Assembly (NCBI RefSeq): GCF_048569485.1
Contig: NC_134355.1
Location: 395,634,430-395,698,429 of the forward strand
Direction of reading: 5' to 3'
Source: Anomaloglossus baeobatrachus
Lineage: Eukaryota; Chordata; Amphibia; Anura; Aromobatidae
DNA length: 64,000 nucleotides
Shown here: piece by piece, positions 21,479 to 32,429 of the stretch
Numbering within the stretch: the first letter of the stretch is position 1
How the letters are laid out: each line of letters opens with the position of its first letter
Position numbers and translations under genes: made by a program
The notes under the pieces: generated by a model
Seen by the model: only the letters and a program-made list of their open reading frames with translations
What the model was told of the DNA's origin: nothing
The model's database searches: none

Positions 21479-22583
21479 CAGCAAGGCGACAAATCTGAAA
21501 CACCCACTATGGTCATTTTGTTAGAAAACTACAGACATACACCTCTGATGGAGCGTTACTTCCCCTGAGAGAAAAAAACAGTCAAGAGTTGAATTCAACA
21601 TGTTTAATCTGACAGAGGATCAAGAGTCTGAGTTAGAAGGCTCCACATACACAAAACAGTTTTCTGTTTCCGTCAGTTCAGACAATTTTAACATGTGTGG
21701 GGAATTTTGTTCATTAATTGGGTAGAAGTAGTTAAAGCACTATGTGTAACCCCATATTTTCTTATTTGCTTGTATTATTTAGTCTTTACTGGTATTTATG
21801 CATAGGCTTTTTTGTCATTATTTTAAAATGTAATTAATTATGTTTTGGGGGATAGGTGTCCCCTGGCATAACATGCAGGGATTTTTATCCACCCATTTAA
21901 TTTTCTAGTTGGATGCATCTTACTTTCTTGCACCATTCAAATGATACATTTTAATTTTATTTCCAAGGTTGTGTAGGAAATAAAAATCAGGGCTTTTTTT
22001 TATTTTATTTCGCACAACAGTAATTTTAAGCAGTAAATCGCATCAACAATATTTTAAAGGGTTACTTTTTCTAAAGGAATAGAATTTATCAAACACTGTT
22101 CAAGTTATTACTTACTATAAGTCCAGATGCTAACCACGCAACTCTATAACACAGAAACACTCATAGAAAGGACAATTTACAGAAAGATTTAGCACAGAAA
22201 ATAAATACAATGCTTTCATTCTATTTTAATCCTATTTTGTTTTATACTGAGTTTTTATGTGTCAATAGAGATCTGCCATTTCCTCTTCGCCTTCCCATAA
22301 TCCTGTGCCTGACTTTAAAATAACTGGCTGCAGAAGGAGCCTCTCCCTACTTCTGTGTCTGCATTAAGAAATCACAATGGACAGGTTAGTATGAAATGAA
22401 TTCCTATGCTCATCTAAGGAAAACCAAAATGCGGAAAACCCTGTAGATGGACACAAACTGTGGGAAAATGATTGCCTGCTCACTTTTATTATTTTTAGTC
22501 TTATGGATTCTTTAAATATGTAAGGAGATGTATGTATTTGTAGATTCACAGCCAACTTGTGCAAACAATGAGATGTTCTCAAT
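21479..22583. other. No recognisable gene
   Basis: Unique-looking AT-rich DNA with no clear repeat boundary. It leads into a weak exon candidate. Confidence 0.4.
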
Positions 22584-22711
22584 TTAGACATCCCAGGCTA
22601 CGGCGAACTGTATTTCATCCAAGAAGTTGACACATTTTGTAGGCACTGGCTTCCAATATTCTCTGAACCCATGACAAAGCCTCTTTCCCCAGCCAGCAAA
22701 GCATCTGTACT
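22584..22711 (-). CDS. Candidate terminal exon, unidentified
   Basis: On the minus strand a good acceptor (TGCTTTTCTTTTTCAG) precedes 128 nt. In the frame starting at the third base this reads YRCFAGWGKRLCHGFREYWK, then PVPTKCVNFLDEIQFAVAWD, V and a stop. The three cysteines, four tryptophans and the strong polypyrimidine tract are suggestive. All three frames reach stops within the same region, however, and no partner exon was found. I do not recognise the peptide. Chance is a serious alternative. Confidence 0.22.
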
Positions 22712-23146
22712 CTGAAAAAGAAAAGCACCAGTAAAACATGAAATGTTTTATTCATGTATGTTCACTAACAGATCAGAATTCATGATGTAATTACATCTTT
22801 CAATATGTTCCACATGTTTGCAGCTTCATTGTGCGATATGTGTATTACTACAACAGTCTGTTAATATAATCCACTGTTTAATTAGTATGATAGCTCTATT
22901 ATGAGTGCTGGTAGGCATATGCCACTCAACTCATAAAAATGCATGCATGTATAAATATATATACATGTAGCAGAGTGGTCTATATCGACTGTTTATTTCT
23001 GCTAATGATGATGATTATGGCATACAGCTAATGAAAACCCAAAAGTCATTATCTCCGAAAATTAGAATAATTACCACAAAACACCAGCAAAGGCCTCCTA
23101 AGCGTTTAAAATGGTCCCTTAGTCTGGTGCAGTTGGCTATACAATC

Positions 23147-24731
23147 ATGGGGAAGACTGCTGATTTGACAGATGTTCAGAAGGCAGTCATTGACACACTC
23201 CACAAGGAGGGTAAAGGGTGATTTACACGCTGCGACATCGCTAACGATATATCGTCGGGGTCACGTCGTTAGTGAAGGCACATCCGGCGTCGTTAGCAAC
23301 ATCGCAGCGTGTGACACCTAGGAGCGACAATCAATGATCGCAAAAACGTCAAAATCGTTGATCGTTGACACGTCATTCCTTTTCATATCGTTGGTGGTGC
23401 ATGCCGCTGGTTGTTCGTCGTTCCTGCGGCATCATACATCGCTATGTGTGACACCGCAGGAACGAAGAACATCTCCTTACCTTTGTCCACTGGCATTGAG
23501 GAAGGAAAGCCGTGGGCGGCATGTTCCGGCCGCTCATCTCCGCCCCTCTTCTGCTATTGGGAGGCCGCTTATTGACGCCGCAGTGACGCCGAACGAACCT
23601 CCCCCTTAAAGGAAAGATTGTTCGGTGTCCCCAGCAATGTCGCTAAGCAGGTACGTGCGTGTGGCGCTGCCGTAGCGATATTGTTCGCTACGGCAGCGAT
23701 CATCCCATGACAAAACAGCAACGTGGGCAGGTGCTATCGCGCACGACATCGCTAGCTATCGCTAGCGATGTTGCAGCGTGTAAGGCACCATTAAGCCACA
23801 AAAGGTCATTGATAAAGAAGCTGGCTGTTCACATAATGCTGTATCCAAGCATATTAATGGAAAGTTAAGTGTAAGGAAAAAGGTTTGGTAGAAAAAGGTG
23901 TATATGCAACCAGGATAACCGCAGCCTTAATGAGATTGTTAAGAAAAGATCATTCAAAAATGTAGGGGAGATTCATAAGGAGTGGACTGCTGCTGGAGTC
24001 AGTACTTAAAGAGCCACCTCACACAGACGTATCCAGGACATGGGCTACAAGTGTCTCATTCCTTGTGTCAAGCCACTCATGACCAGTAGACAACGCCAGA
24101 AGTGTCTTACCTGGGCCAAGGAGAAAAAGAACTGGACTGTTGCTCAGTAGTCCAAGGTGTTGTTTTCAGATGAAAGTAAAGTTTGCATTTCATTTGGAAA
24201 TCAAGGTCCCAGAGTCTGGAGGAAGAGTGGAGAGGCCACAATCCAAGCTGCTTGAGGTCTAGTGTGAAGTTTCCACAGTTAGTGATGGTTTGCAGAGCCA
24301 TGTCATCTGCTGGTTTAGATCCACTGTGTTTTATCAAGACCAAAGTCAGCGCAGCCATCTACCAGCAAATTTTAGAGCACTTCATGCTTCCCTCTGCCGA
24401 TAAGATTTTTAGAGTTGAAAAATTAATTTTCCAGTATGACTTGGCACCTGTCCAAACTACCAAAAGTACCAATACCTGGTTTAATAACCACAGTATCATT
24501 GTGCTTGATTGGCCAGCAAACTCACCTGACCTAAACCCCATAGAGAACCTATGGGGTATTGTCAAGAGGAAGATGAGAGACACCAGACCCAACAATGCAG
24601 ACAAGCTGAAGTCTCCTATCAAAGAAACCTGGGCTTCCATAACACCTCAGCAGTGCCACAAGCTGATCGCCTCCATGCCACGCTGCATTGATACAGTAAT
24701 TCATGCAAAAGGAGCCTCGACCAAGTATTGA
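23147..24731 (+). pseudogene. Tc1-like transposase pseudogene (element II)
   Basis: The start at 23147 reads MGKTADLTDVQKAVIDTLHK and is split by a Harbinger MITE. It resumes after 23794 with KPQKVIDKEAGCSHNAVSKH, the first helix-turn-helix. The catalytic domain shows FSDESK (first Asp, about 24169), FQYDLAP (second Asp) and LNPIENLW (Glu), with 34 residues between the last two, so the DD34E triad is preserved. A 182-codon frame (24183-24731) ends GASTKY and covers the whole C-terminal half. Stops and frame changes upstream break the gene in several places. In the family the enzyme inserts the element at TA. Confidence 0.8.
23215..23791 (-). mobile_element. Harbinger-type MITE, copy 3, inside Tc1 II
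   Basis: This 577-bp element is flanked by TAA at 23212-23214 and 23792-23794. The ends are AGGGTGATTTACACGCTGCG and its inverse GCAGCGTGTAAGGCACCAT. The GC-rich core (GCTCATCTCCGCCCCTC, TGACGCCGAACGAACC) is in the opposite orientation to copies 1 and 2. The flanking text GACACACTCCACAAGGAGGG and GCCACAAAAGGTCATTGATA joins as transposase sequence. Confidence 0.85.
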
Positions 24732-25161
24732 GTGCATTTACTGTACATACTTTTCAGTAGGCCAACATTTCAGAGTTAAAAATAATTTTTTTCAGTTGGT
24801 CTTATAAAATATTCTAATTTTCTGAGATAATGATTTTTAGGTTTTCATTGGCTGTAAGCCATAATTATCAACATTAACAGAAATAAACACTTGAAATAGA
24901 TCACTCTTTTGTAATGACTCTATATAATATGCGTTTCCCTTTTTGCAGGGAATTACTGAAATAAATTAACTTTTTGATGATATTCTAATTTATTGAGATG
25001 CACTTGTATGTATGAAGCCCACTACGATGGCGCGGCAAAACTCTTAGTCGGTTCGGTTTATGACCTTAAAGTTATAGCACCAGGCAGCAACCACCACCAT
25101 CTATGCTGTCGAGCAAAGCCCTCATGGCAGTATATATACATATAAATATGAATGTGTGTGT

Positions 25162-25172
25162 ATATATATTTA

Positions 25173-25220
<48 letters not shown>
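25162..25220. repeat. (TA)n microsatellite
   Basis: Mostly uninterrupted TA dinucleotides (25177-25220), ending at the TA that precedes the Tc1 III terminus. A TA-rich site is the expected Tc1 target. A matching TA tract lies at the other end of the element. Confidence 0.9.
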
Positions 25221-25223
<3 letters not shown>

Positions 25224-25437
25224 TGCTGGCCAACAGTATTGACACCCATGCAATTCTGTCAGATGATACTCAGTTTCTTCTTGAAAATGATTGCTATCAC
25301 AAATTCTTTGGTATTATTATCTTCATTTATTTTGCGTGCAATGAAAGAACACAAAAGAGAATGAAACAAAAATCAAATCATTGATCATTTCACACAAAAC
25401 TCCAAAAATGGGCCAGACAAAAGTATTGGCACCCTTA

Positions 25438-25994
25438 GAAGTACTTTTCACACTACGACATCGCAAGCCGATGCTTGCGATGCCGAGCGCAATAGTCCCG
25501 CCCCCGTCGCAGCTGTGATCTCTTGTGATAGCTGCCGTAGCTTCACATGGACTTTCCTGCCCTGCAACATTGCTCTGGCCGGCGACCCGTCTCCTTCCTA
25601 AGGGGGCGGGTCGTGCGGCGTCACAGCGACGCCACATGGCAGGCGAGCAATAGAAGCAGAGGGGCGGAGATGAGCGGGACGTAAACATCCACCTCCTTCC
25701 TTCTGCATAGCCGGAGTGAGACGCAGGTAGGAGATGTTCCTCACTCCTGCGGCTTCACACACAGCGATGTGTGCTGCCGCAGAAACGAGGAACAACATCG
25801 TAACATCGGTCCTTCCAAAATTATGGAAATGACCAACGCTACACCGATGATACGATTTCGATGCTTTTGCGCTCGTTAATCGTATCAAAAACGATTTACA
25901 CACTCCGATATCGACAGCAACGCCGGATTTGCGGCACTTTCGATTTGACCACACCAACATCGCACCTGCGATGTCGTAGTGTGCAAAGTACCCC
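25438..25994 (+). mobile_element. Harbinger-type MITE, copy 4, distinct end type, inside Tc1 III
   Basis: This 557-bp element is flanked by TTA at 25435-25437 and 25995-25997. The ends are GAAGTACTTTTCACACTACG and its inverse CGTAGTGTGCAAAGTACCCC, differing from the TTTACACGC type of the other copies. The core (AATAGAAGCAGAGGGGCGGA, GATGAGCGG) is shared, so this is a sister subfamily. It inserted just downstream of the Tc1 transposase stop codon. Confidence 0.85.
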
Positions 25995-25999
25995 TTAGC

Positions 26000-27020
26000 C
26001 TAATAGTTGGTTGCACAACATTTAGCCAAAATAACTGCGAACAACCACTTTTGGTAACCATCAATGAGTTTCTTACAGTCCTCTGCTAGAATTTTAGACC
26101 ATTCTTCTTTGGCAAACTGCTCCAGGTCCCAGAGATTTGAAGGGTGCCTTCTCCAAACTGCCATTTTAAGATCTCTCCACAGGTTTTCTATGGGATTCAG
26201 GTCTGGACTCATTGCTGGCCACTTTAGTAGTCTCCAGTGCTTTCTATCAAACCATTTTCTAGTGATTTTTGAAGTGTGTTTTGGTTCATTGCCCTGCTGG
26301 AAGACCCATGACCTCTGAGGAAGACCCAGCTTTCTCATACTGGGCCCTACATTATGCTGCAAAATTTGTTGGTCTTCAGACTTCATAATGCCATGCACAC
26401 GGTCAAGCAGTCCAGCGCCAGAGGCAGCAAAGCAACTTCAAAACATCAGGGAACCTCCGCCATGTTTGACTGTAGGGACCGTGTTCTTTTCTTTGAATGC
26501 CTCTATTTTTTTTCCTGTAAACTGTATGTTGATGGCTTTTCCCAAAAAGCTCTACTTTTGTCTCATCTGACCAGAGAACATTCTTCCAAAACGTTTTAGG
26601 CTTTCTCAGGTAAGTTTTGGCAAACTGCAGCCTGGCTTTTTTATGTCTCGGGGTAGAAAGTGGGGTGTTCCTGGGTATACTACCATACAGTCCCTTTTCA
26701 GTCAGATGCCGACGGATAGTACGGGTTGACACTGTTCTACCCTCGGACTGCAGGGCAGCTTGAACTTGTTTGGATGTTAGTCGAGGTTCCACCATCCGCA
26801 CAATCTTGCATTAAAATCTCTCGTCAATTTTTTTTTTCCTTCCACATCTAGGGAGGTTAGCCACAGTGCCATGGGCTTTAAACTTCTTGATGACACTGCG
26901 CACCATAGACACAGGAACTTTCAGGTCTTTGGAGATGGACTTGTAGCCTTGAGATTGCTCATGCTTCCTCACAATTTGGATTCTCAAGTCCTCAGACAGT
27001 TGTGGTACACACAAGGACAT
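26000..27020 (-). pseudogene. Tc1-like transposase pseudogene (element III)
   Basis: Three long minus-strand frames together cover almost the whole protein. At 27020-26811 the N-terminal paired-like domain reads LSEDLRIQIVRKHEQSQGYK and SVIKKFKAHGTVANLPRCGR. At 26801-26403 the second helix-turn-helix (LTSKQVQAALQSEGRTVSTR) leads to the first catalytic Asp in VLWSDETKVELFG. At 26398-26000 the C-terminal half holds FQQGNEPKHTS and LNPIENLWRDLK and ends CCATNY. The second catalytic Asp (FQQD in the family) is Gly. Two frame changes separate the frames. The damage is light, so this may be one of the younger Tc1 copies here. Confidence 0.85.
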
Positions 27021-27370
27021 AGGACAGAGGTTGTGTCAACTTTAATCCATGTCAACTGGCTGCAAGTGTGATTTAGTTATTGCCAACACCTGTTAGGTGC
27101 CACAGGTAAGTTACAGGTGCTGTTAATTACACAAATTAGAGAAGCATCACATGATTTTTCAAACAGTGCCAATACTTTTGTCCACCCCCTTTTTTATGTT
27201 TGGTGTGGAATTATATCCAATTTGGCTTTATAACAATTTTTTTTTTTCATTGAAGACAAATTAAATGAAGATAATAATACCAAGAATTTGTGATTGCAAT
27301 CATTTTCAAGAAGAAACTGAGTATTATCTGACAGAATTGCAGGGGTGCCAATACTTCTTTATATACTGTA

Positions 27371-27390
27371 TACTGTATCATACATAACAC

Positions 27391-27441
<51 letters not shown>

Positions 27442-27480
27442 CATATGTATATATTTATTTGATACAATATATATACAGTA
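27371..27480. repeat. TA-rich microsatellite
   Basis: Uninterrupted TA dinucleotides at about 27396-27434, followed by ATATGTATATATTT variants. It adjoins the right end of Tc1 III. Confidence 0.85.
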
Positions 27481-28271
27481 TATATGTATAATTTCCTTTT
27501 AGTGTGCTGTGTATTTTTGCTATTTTCAATAAATGCTTTCTATACCTTCTTTTGAAAACTATCGCTTAAATATAATAATTGAATTTTTTTTATCTATGAC
27601 TACGATAGTTAATAGATCTGTAGTGTAGACTACGTAATGATTTTACATATAAATATGTTCATGCTTTCGTATACAGGCATACATAATTGCAATCCTCTGG
27701 TAGTGGTTTATGTATAACAGACATGTTCCCTGTTAGCCTGCAGGTGGCACTGTGTGCACTTTCTAGTCGCGGCTCGGGCTGAACATTTGCTGAATCCAGA
27801 ATGTGAGGGATATCTACAGACATTATAGATTGGATGCCTTCACCTAAACCACATGCCATGGACGTCTGCAGTAGTAATGACCACATGGTTGAGTAAAGTA
27901 TCATCCGCAACATCAGCATCGCATTGCATTCTATTCAATGTAATACTGATATTCTACATTTTTATTGCTTTTTCCAAAATTATTTTTGCATGTGAAATCC
28001 CTAAGGCAATGTCCGCAGTATGAGTATATGGTGAGATTTTGATGATGCAGATTTCCTGACGCATTTCTGTACCTATTAGCTAAATTACGTTTATAGCATT
28101 GCCTTTTTTTCATGAGTTTTTATCACATTTTGAAGCTATCATGTATATGTCATGTTTTAAATAAAGCTGCTTTGCTTTTGATACTTTTAAAAATCCATCC
28201 ACTTTACTGGTAGTGTAACATGCTATGGTTTTTGCAGTGTCAAAAACTCAGCAAAGACTCATTATGGGCAA
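27481..28271. other. No recognisable feature
   Basis: AT-rich. The GGCAATGTCCGCAGTATGAG text near 28012 vaguely resembles the GGCTATGTTCACA MITE end, but no partner end was found. Confidence 0.4.
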
Positions 28272-28275
28272 TTAA

Positions 28276-31200
28276 AGGGGTATTCCCATCTCCAAGATCC
28301 TATCCCAATATCTAGTAAGCATAATAATAATAATGATAATAATAATAATAATAATAGCAAATACCTCCAATTAGAAATGTACTATGGTTCTCCTGATTCA
28401 CTATATCACTTAACTCATGTTCAGAGCATTGCAAGTGTGACGCCCTGGCAAAACCAAACAAATAGGCCCCTGCATAACACCTTCCCTCACTAGTAAAACG
28501 CAGCCAACCATTAAACCCTAGTCACCCCCCTTAGGGACAGATAGACACACCAGTGGGCGTGACCAGGTGGTTGGGACATGCCCACCCAGGGGTTTAGACA
28601 TCCCGGGGCAGGAAAAGCAGGCAGATCAGTTTTAGAGGTCAAGTGCAGAGGAGGTCAGGCCTATTTGTCAGGCCTGAAGCTGACTGACAGGTACCAGGGT
28701 AGGAGCCCTGGTGCCTTGGCTAGGAGGAAGACAATGGTCTCAGTCAGCAGGAGACGGGAAGACAGCTCGGTGGAACCGAGGTGGACTGGGCCAAGGTTGT
28801 AGCCTGCCGGTACCGACACGGGGAACCGACCCGGAAACCGTAGCACAAAGGGGGGTACCCGGACCCTGAAGCCAGGAACCAGAACCTGCTGGAACTGGTT
28901 AATTAACTGATTGAGGCCAGGACTAGACATCCTGTCCCACCCAAAGTCCCTCATAGAAGACAACAGACCACTGATTAAGTATAAGAGGTCACCGCAAGGG
29001 CCCATAGATCCCACGGGCCAGCGTCTGCGGGCACGGCTCCTTAAGCCACATCCAGCCAGGAGCGGACTCCTACGTTTCAAACTGGGAAGTCTTTTCTACT
29101 TAAACAGTGCAAGAAAAGGATAGAGACCACCAGCCGGGTGGGGGATACTGAACGCAACTGGCCACGGCACCGGTCACCATCACCTTGGTTTACCAGAGAC
29201 TCGTGTGTTTTACTAAAAGTGAGTACACCAGCGCCCTCTGCGGTCACCATCTCCCCTGCACCAGAGTCATCGGGTCCCGGGGCTACCATCCCTGCCCACG
29301 GAGGGGTTAACATCTTGCTGCACAACATCTCCCCCGGGTGCCCCGTAACCGCACCGGTGGTGTCCCACCTCACCACACACCGTGGGTGGTGTCACGAATC
29401 TATTATGGCCTAGCCTGTACATCTACGTCCCCCCATTTTATTCGATGTGTCTGCGAGACCCCCGGGTCCGGAGACCCTCGAGCCACCACCCCTGAAGGTC
29501 CGGGCCCAAGCAGTGGCGGCTGCTGGCATGGGGGCGGCACACCCCGAAACTTGTCGTCACGAACAGGATACTTACCCATCCACTTACCTTGTGGAAGTGC
29601 GGCATGTATTGGACAGTCAGCGGTGATCCGTTGCCAAATTTTCAAAAGTCGCCATTTTGGTTGCCATTTTGGCGCGAAAAACTACAGCCCTGTGTCTTCT
29701 TCCCAGCAAAAAGGGCGCGAAAGCCAAAGCCCCACCCCCTGGGAACGCGGCCAGAAAGCAAGGCTGGAAGTCGCAAAACGAAACTTACAGGCCTAAAAGA
29801 GGAGTGCCAGCAAAACACCAAGGGAGGACAGGTGAAGACTCTTCAGCATGTGACCGAACAGATAAAGGGCAGGGACTCCAGGACCCTGCCACCCTTCTTG
29901 TTCCTGGACACTATTGGAGCAACATGGCCGATCCGTCTGGCAAGCCCGGAGTGCCGAAGCCCGTGCCCGGAGCAGCGGCCTGGGTAGAAGCCCAGACGGA
30001 ACGTATGTGCCACCGGATCCAGGCGCAGGTAAACTATATCTCGGAGCGATGGACAGCCGAGATGGTGGAGCTGGATGCAGCTGTGCGGGCTCGTGAAGTG
30101 GAGGCAACCTTGGAGGAGCGGGTAAGCGACCCACGCCCTTATGTCCCTCGGGGACCGGCCGACCAAGCTGAGGGGCTCGGCCTGCCCCTGCCCTCCACAC
30201 TGCCTCCCTCACCGCCCGCACCTGCCGCCGATGCCCCACTTGGTCCGCTGCCACCCACACCGTCCCGTCGGCCCGTGAGGACCTGTCCGAGAAAGCCGCC
30301 CGCAGCCAGCCAGTCACCGCCTTGGTACCCATATCGGCTCCACAGCAGACCAGTGTCCGGAAGGTGCCCCGTCCTGCCTTGGACCTGCTACCGATCCCGG
30401 AAGTGGCCGCGCTCCAGATGACAACGGCCCCAGCAGTCCGCCTGGCCAAAGCGCAATGCTGGCCGCTCCCAGGTTTAAGGCCTCGGCTGAGGGGCCGCGG
30501 GGTTGCAGCTGCTAAGCAGCCAAGCAAGCCATGACACAGCGGGGTCCCCAATTGCCAAAGGTGTCGGTCGCAGCCGGCATGGAGGGACTCTGGCTGGGCT
30601 CAACCCCCGCGCAGAGCAAACCGGAGCAGGCCGCAGATGCTCCATACTGGGAGCGGCAGCAGCGCCAGCTGGGCTGGGAAATTGCCGCCAGGGAGTAGCG
30701 GAAGGCAGAAGTCTTGTCCCGCACCTATCCATGAGAAGGACAACCTGCACAACGCAACCTTCCGGGTGCGAGGCCCGGTTCATCAGGGCCAGGTCCGGCA
30801 TTTTAACCCCCAAGGGATGGGGGTTTATCTACGAGCCGGGCATGGAGGCAGAAATGTTTGTACCCTGGAGGGATGTCTACCCGCACCTGCCCATTGGCCA
30901 TCCCGACCGACACCTGGAGCCCGAGGAGTTGGTGATCTACATCCGGCACTGTGGGGAGAGGGGGTGGTTTGCCCTCGATGTAAAGAGGTGGGCAGGAAGC
31001 AGAGCCGAGCACCACGTCCACCCCCTCTCCGCCACTCTCTAACCCCGATGAAGATGAGGAGTATTAGGTAGCGGTTCCCTGCTACCCACAAGTTCAGTTA
31101 CCCGTTGGGACAATGTGCCTTTGATATTTCCCATTTCAGTTAAAAGTTGAAACCAAAGACAATGGCTGAGAACTTGCAGGCCAACCCATAAACTTTTGGG

Positions 31201-31758
31201 CTTTGTAAATATTCCCCAGACCATCCTTTTCACCAAACCGCAGTTTCTGGAGAGGCTGATTGGATGACGGGCCTGCGGTAGAGTAGGCCGAGGCCCTGTC
31301 ACCAACGAGACCGGTGACTACCCTCCGGGTCAGGGGTCCCCTGGACGTGGGGCCTTTGAAAAGGACTGCTGGGTAAGGAACTTTTTACCCGGCCCGTTTG
31401 GGCAACACCCGGACCTAGCTTGGACTTGGGCAAGTGGTGCAACCTGTGTTTTAGTGGTGGCACCAGGGCTAGAGACCCTCGAAACACCAATCCTGAAGGT
31501 CCGGGCCCGAGCAGCGGCGGCTGCTGTCACACAGGAGCTTGGATATCCATGTTATGACCATGAACAATTAACTAACTGTGACTATATGCGTGGACATAAC
31601 CTTGGATACCTAAGGTCCTGCTGTGCCCTGAACATGAGGTAAGCGATATAGCTAATCAGAAGAACTATACTACATTTCTAATTGGAGGTATTTGCTAATA
31701 TTATTATTATTATACCTACTACATATTGGAATAGGATCTTGGAGATGGGAATACTCTT
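28276..31758. mobile_element. Palindromic TTAA MITE split by an LTR-type element
   Basis: TTAA lies at 28272-28275 and 31759-31762. The left arm (28276-28437) starts AGGGGTATTCCCATCTCCAA. The right arm (31538-31758) ends TTGGAGATGGGAATACTCTT. Both contain ACCTCCAATTAGAAATGTA or its inverse plus an AAT/ATT triplet repeat. An intact 356-bp relative is at 38638-38993, and another interrupted copy is at 41649-42433. The 3.1 kb between the arms is a foreign insertion. Confidence 0.75.
28438..31537 (+). mobile_element. LTR-retrotransposon fossil, broken
   Basis: Inserted between the arms of a TTAA MITE. It starts TGTGACGCCCTGG and the far side ends GCTGCTGTCACA. The last 75 or so bases of the left terminal region (GGTCCGGGCCCAAGCAGTGG at about 29498) recur near 31498-31530, consistent with paired terminal repeats, the right one largely lost. 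A primer-site-like region follows near 29530. A gag-like region near 29920-30420 is recognisable only by its position and Pro/Arg-rich composition. No polymerase or envelope region was seen. It is broken in several places and looks old. The superfamily (Ty3-like or other) is not settled. Confidence 0.45.
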
Positions 31759-31778
31759 TTAACCTCAAAATGAATTAT

Positions 31779-31979
31779 GGCTATGTTCACACGCTTTTGT
31801 GGTGAATGAAACTAACTTTATTTATACATGGTCTGTAGACAAATGACACAAAAAACGCAGTTAACAAAACTGCAGAAATGCAGCCAAACCTGCTTTTTGG
31901 AAGCAGATTTTTTTACTGCCAAGAGAGCAGATTTTGCTGCAGAAAAAAAGCAGCAAAAAAGCAACGTGTGAATATAGCC
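31779..31979. mobile_element. MITE with GGCTATGTTCACA ends
   Basis: The left end GGCTATGTTCACACGCTTTT is mirrored by AGCAACGTGTGAATATAGCC on the right. At 201 bp it is the shortest of the three family members in the window (others at 1710-2067 and 4622-4888). Confidence 0.6.
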
Positions 31980-32051
31980 TAATTGTTTTGCTTAGCGTGA
32001 GTAAGAGTTTGCTCCAAAAATCTTACACCATGCCCTTGTGACAATACTTAA

Positions 32052-32382
32052 AGGAGTTTTCTAGGGATTTTTTGTAAAAACCTAGTACCTGGCTGCTGTT
32101 TGGCTTAAAAAATAGATATATGCTTCACTCACCCTACCCAAGTCCAGCATCAGTGTATCCAACACTGGTCTCCGAGTCTGTAATTGTTTGCGGTGCTGAC
32201 ATCACATCAACAGTACTGCAGCCAATAACTGGTCTCAGCGACTCTGTCCAAGATGACGGTGCAATCAACTCAGTGCAGTGCAAACAATTACAGTAGCAGA
32301 TACTTAGCGCTGGACCCTTGGAGGGTGAATGAAACACACTTTGTTTTCTTTTGTTTGTTTTTTCCAAAACCGGAGAACCCAT
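32052..32382. mobile_element. TTAA-flanked MITE
   Basis: TTAA lies at 32048-32051 and 32383-32386. The ends AGGAGTTTTCTAGGGATTTT and CCAAAACCGGAGAACCCAT form an imperfect inverted repeat. Inside are CAGTACTGCAGCCAATAACT and a CAAACAATTACAG/CTGTAATTGTTTG pair. It is non-coding. Confidence 0.6.
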
Positions 32383-32429
32383 TTAACTCCCTGTGATACT
32401 AAGTGGATCAGCTCTCCATTGCTGATGGC

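Larger units (their letters stand above)
22972..25006 (+). mobile_element. Tc1-like DNA transposon II, interrupted by a MITE
   Basis: The right end runs to TATTGAGATGCACTTG followed by TA. Its long inverted repeat is visible: the block from 24832 (GATTTTTAGGTTTTCATTGG, then AACACTTGAAATAGATCACT) is mirrored at 22972-23055 (GAGTGGTCTATATCGACTG, CTAATGAAAACCCAAAAGTC). The outer 110-120 bases of the left repeat are missing and replaced by TA-rich sequence. Without the MITE at 23215-23791 the element would be about 1.45 kb. The transposase remnant is on the plus strand. Confidence 0.8.
25221..27368 (-). mobile_element. Tc1-like DNA transposon III, interrupted by a MITE
   Basis: The ends are CAGTGCTGGCCAACAGTATT and, inverted, CAGTATATAAAGAAGTATTG. 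A further 90 bases of inverted repeat follow (GCAATTCTGTCAGATGATAC, CAGTTTCTTCTTGAAAATGA). TA flanks both ends. Without the MITE at 25438-25994 the element is about 1.59 kb, the normal Tc1 length. The transposase is on the minus strand. Confidence 0.85.

Noticed and set aside
25162-25220. TATA-type promoter
   Set aside because: It is a (TA)n microsatellite at a Tc1 insertion site, not a positioned TATA box.
29589-30551. Overlapping 250-codon frames on both strands
   Set aside because: They lie in the GC-rich interior of an LTR-type fossil. High GC lowers stop frequency, and no conserved domain is visible, so no gene is called.
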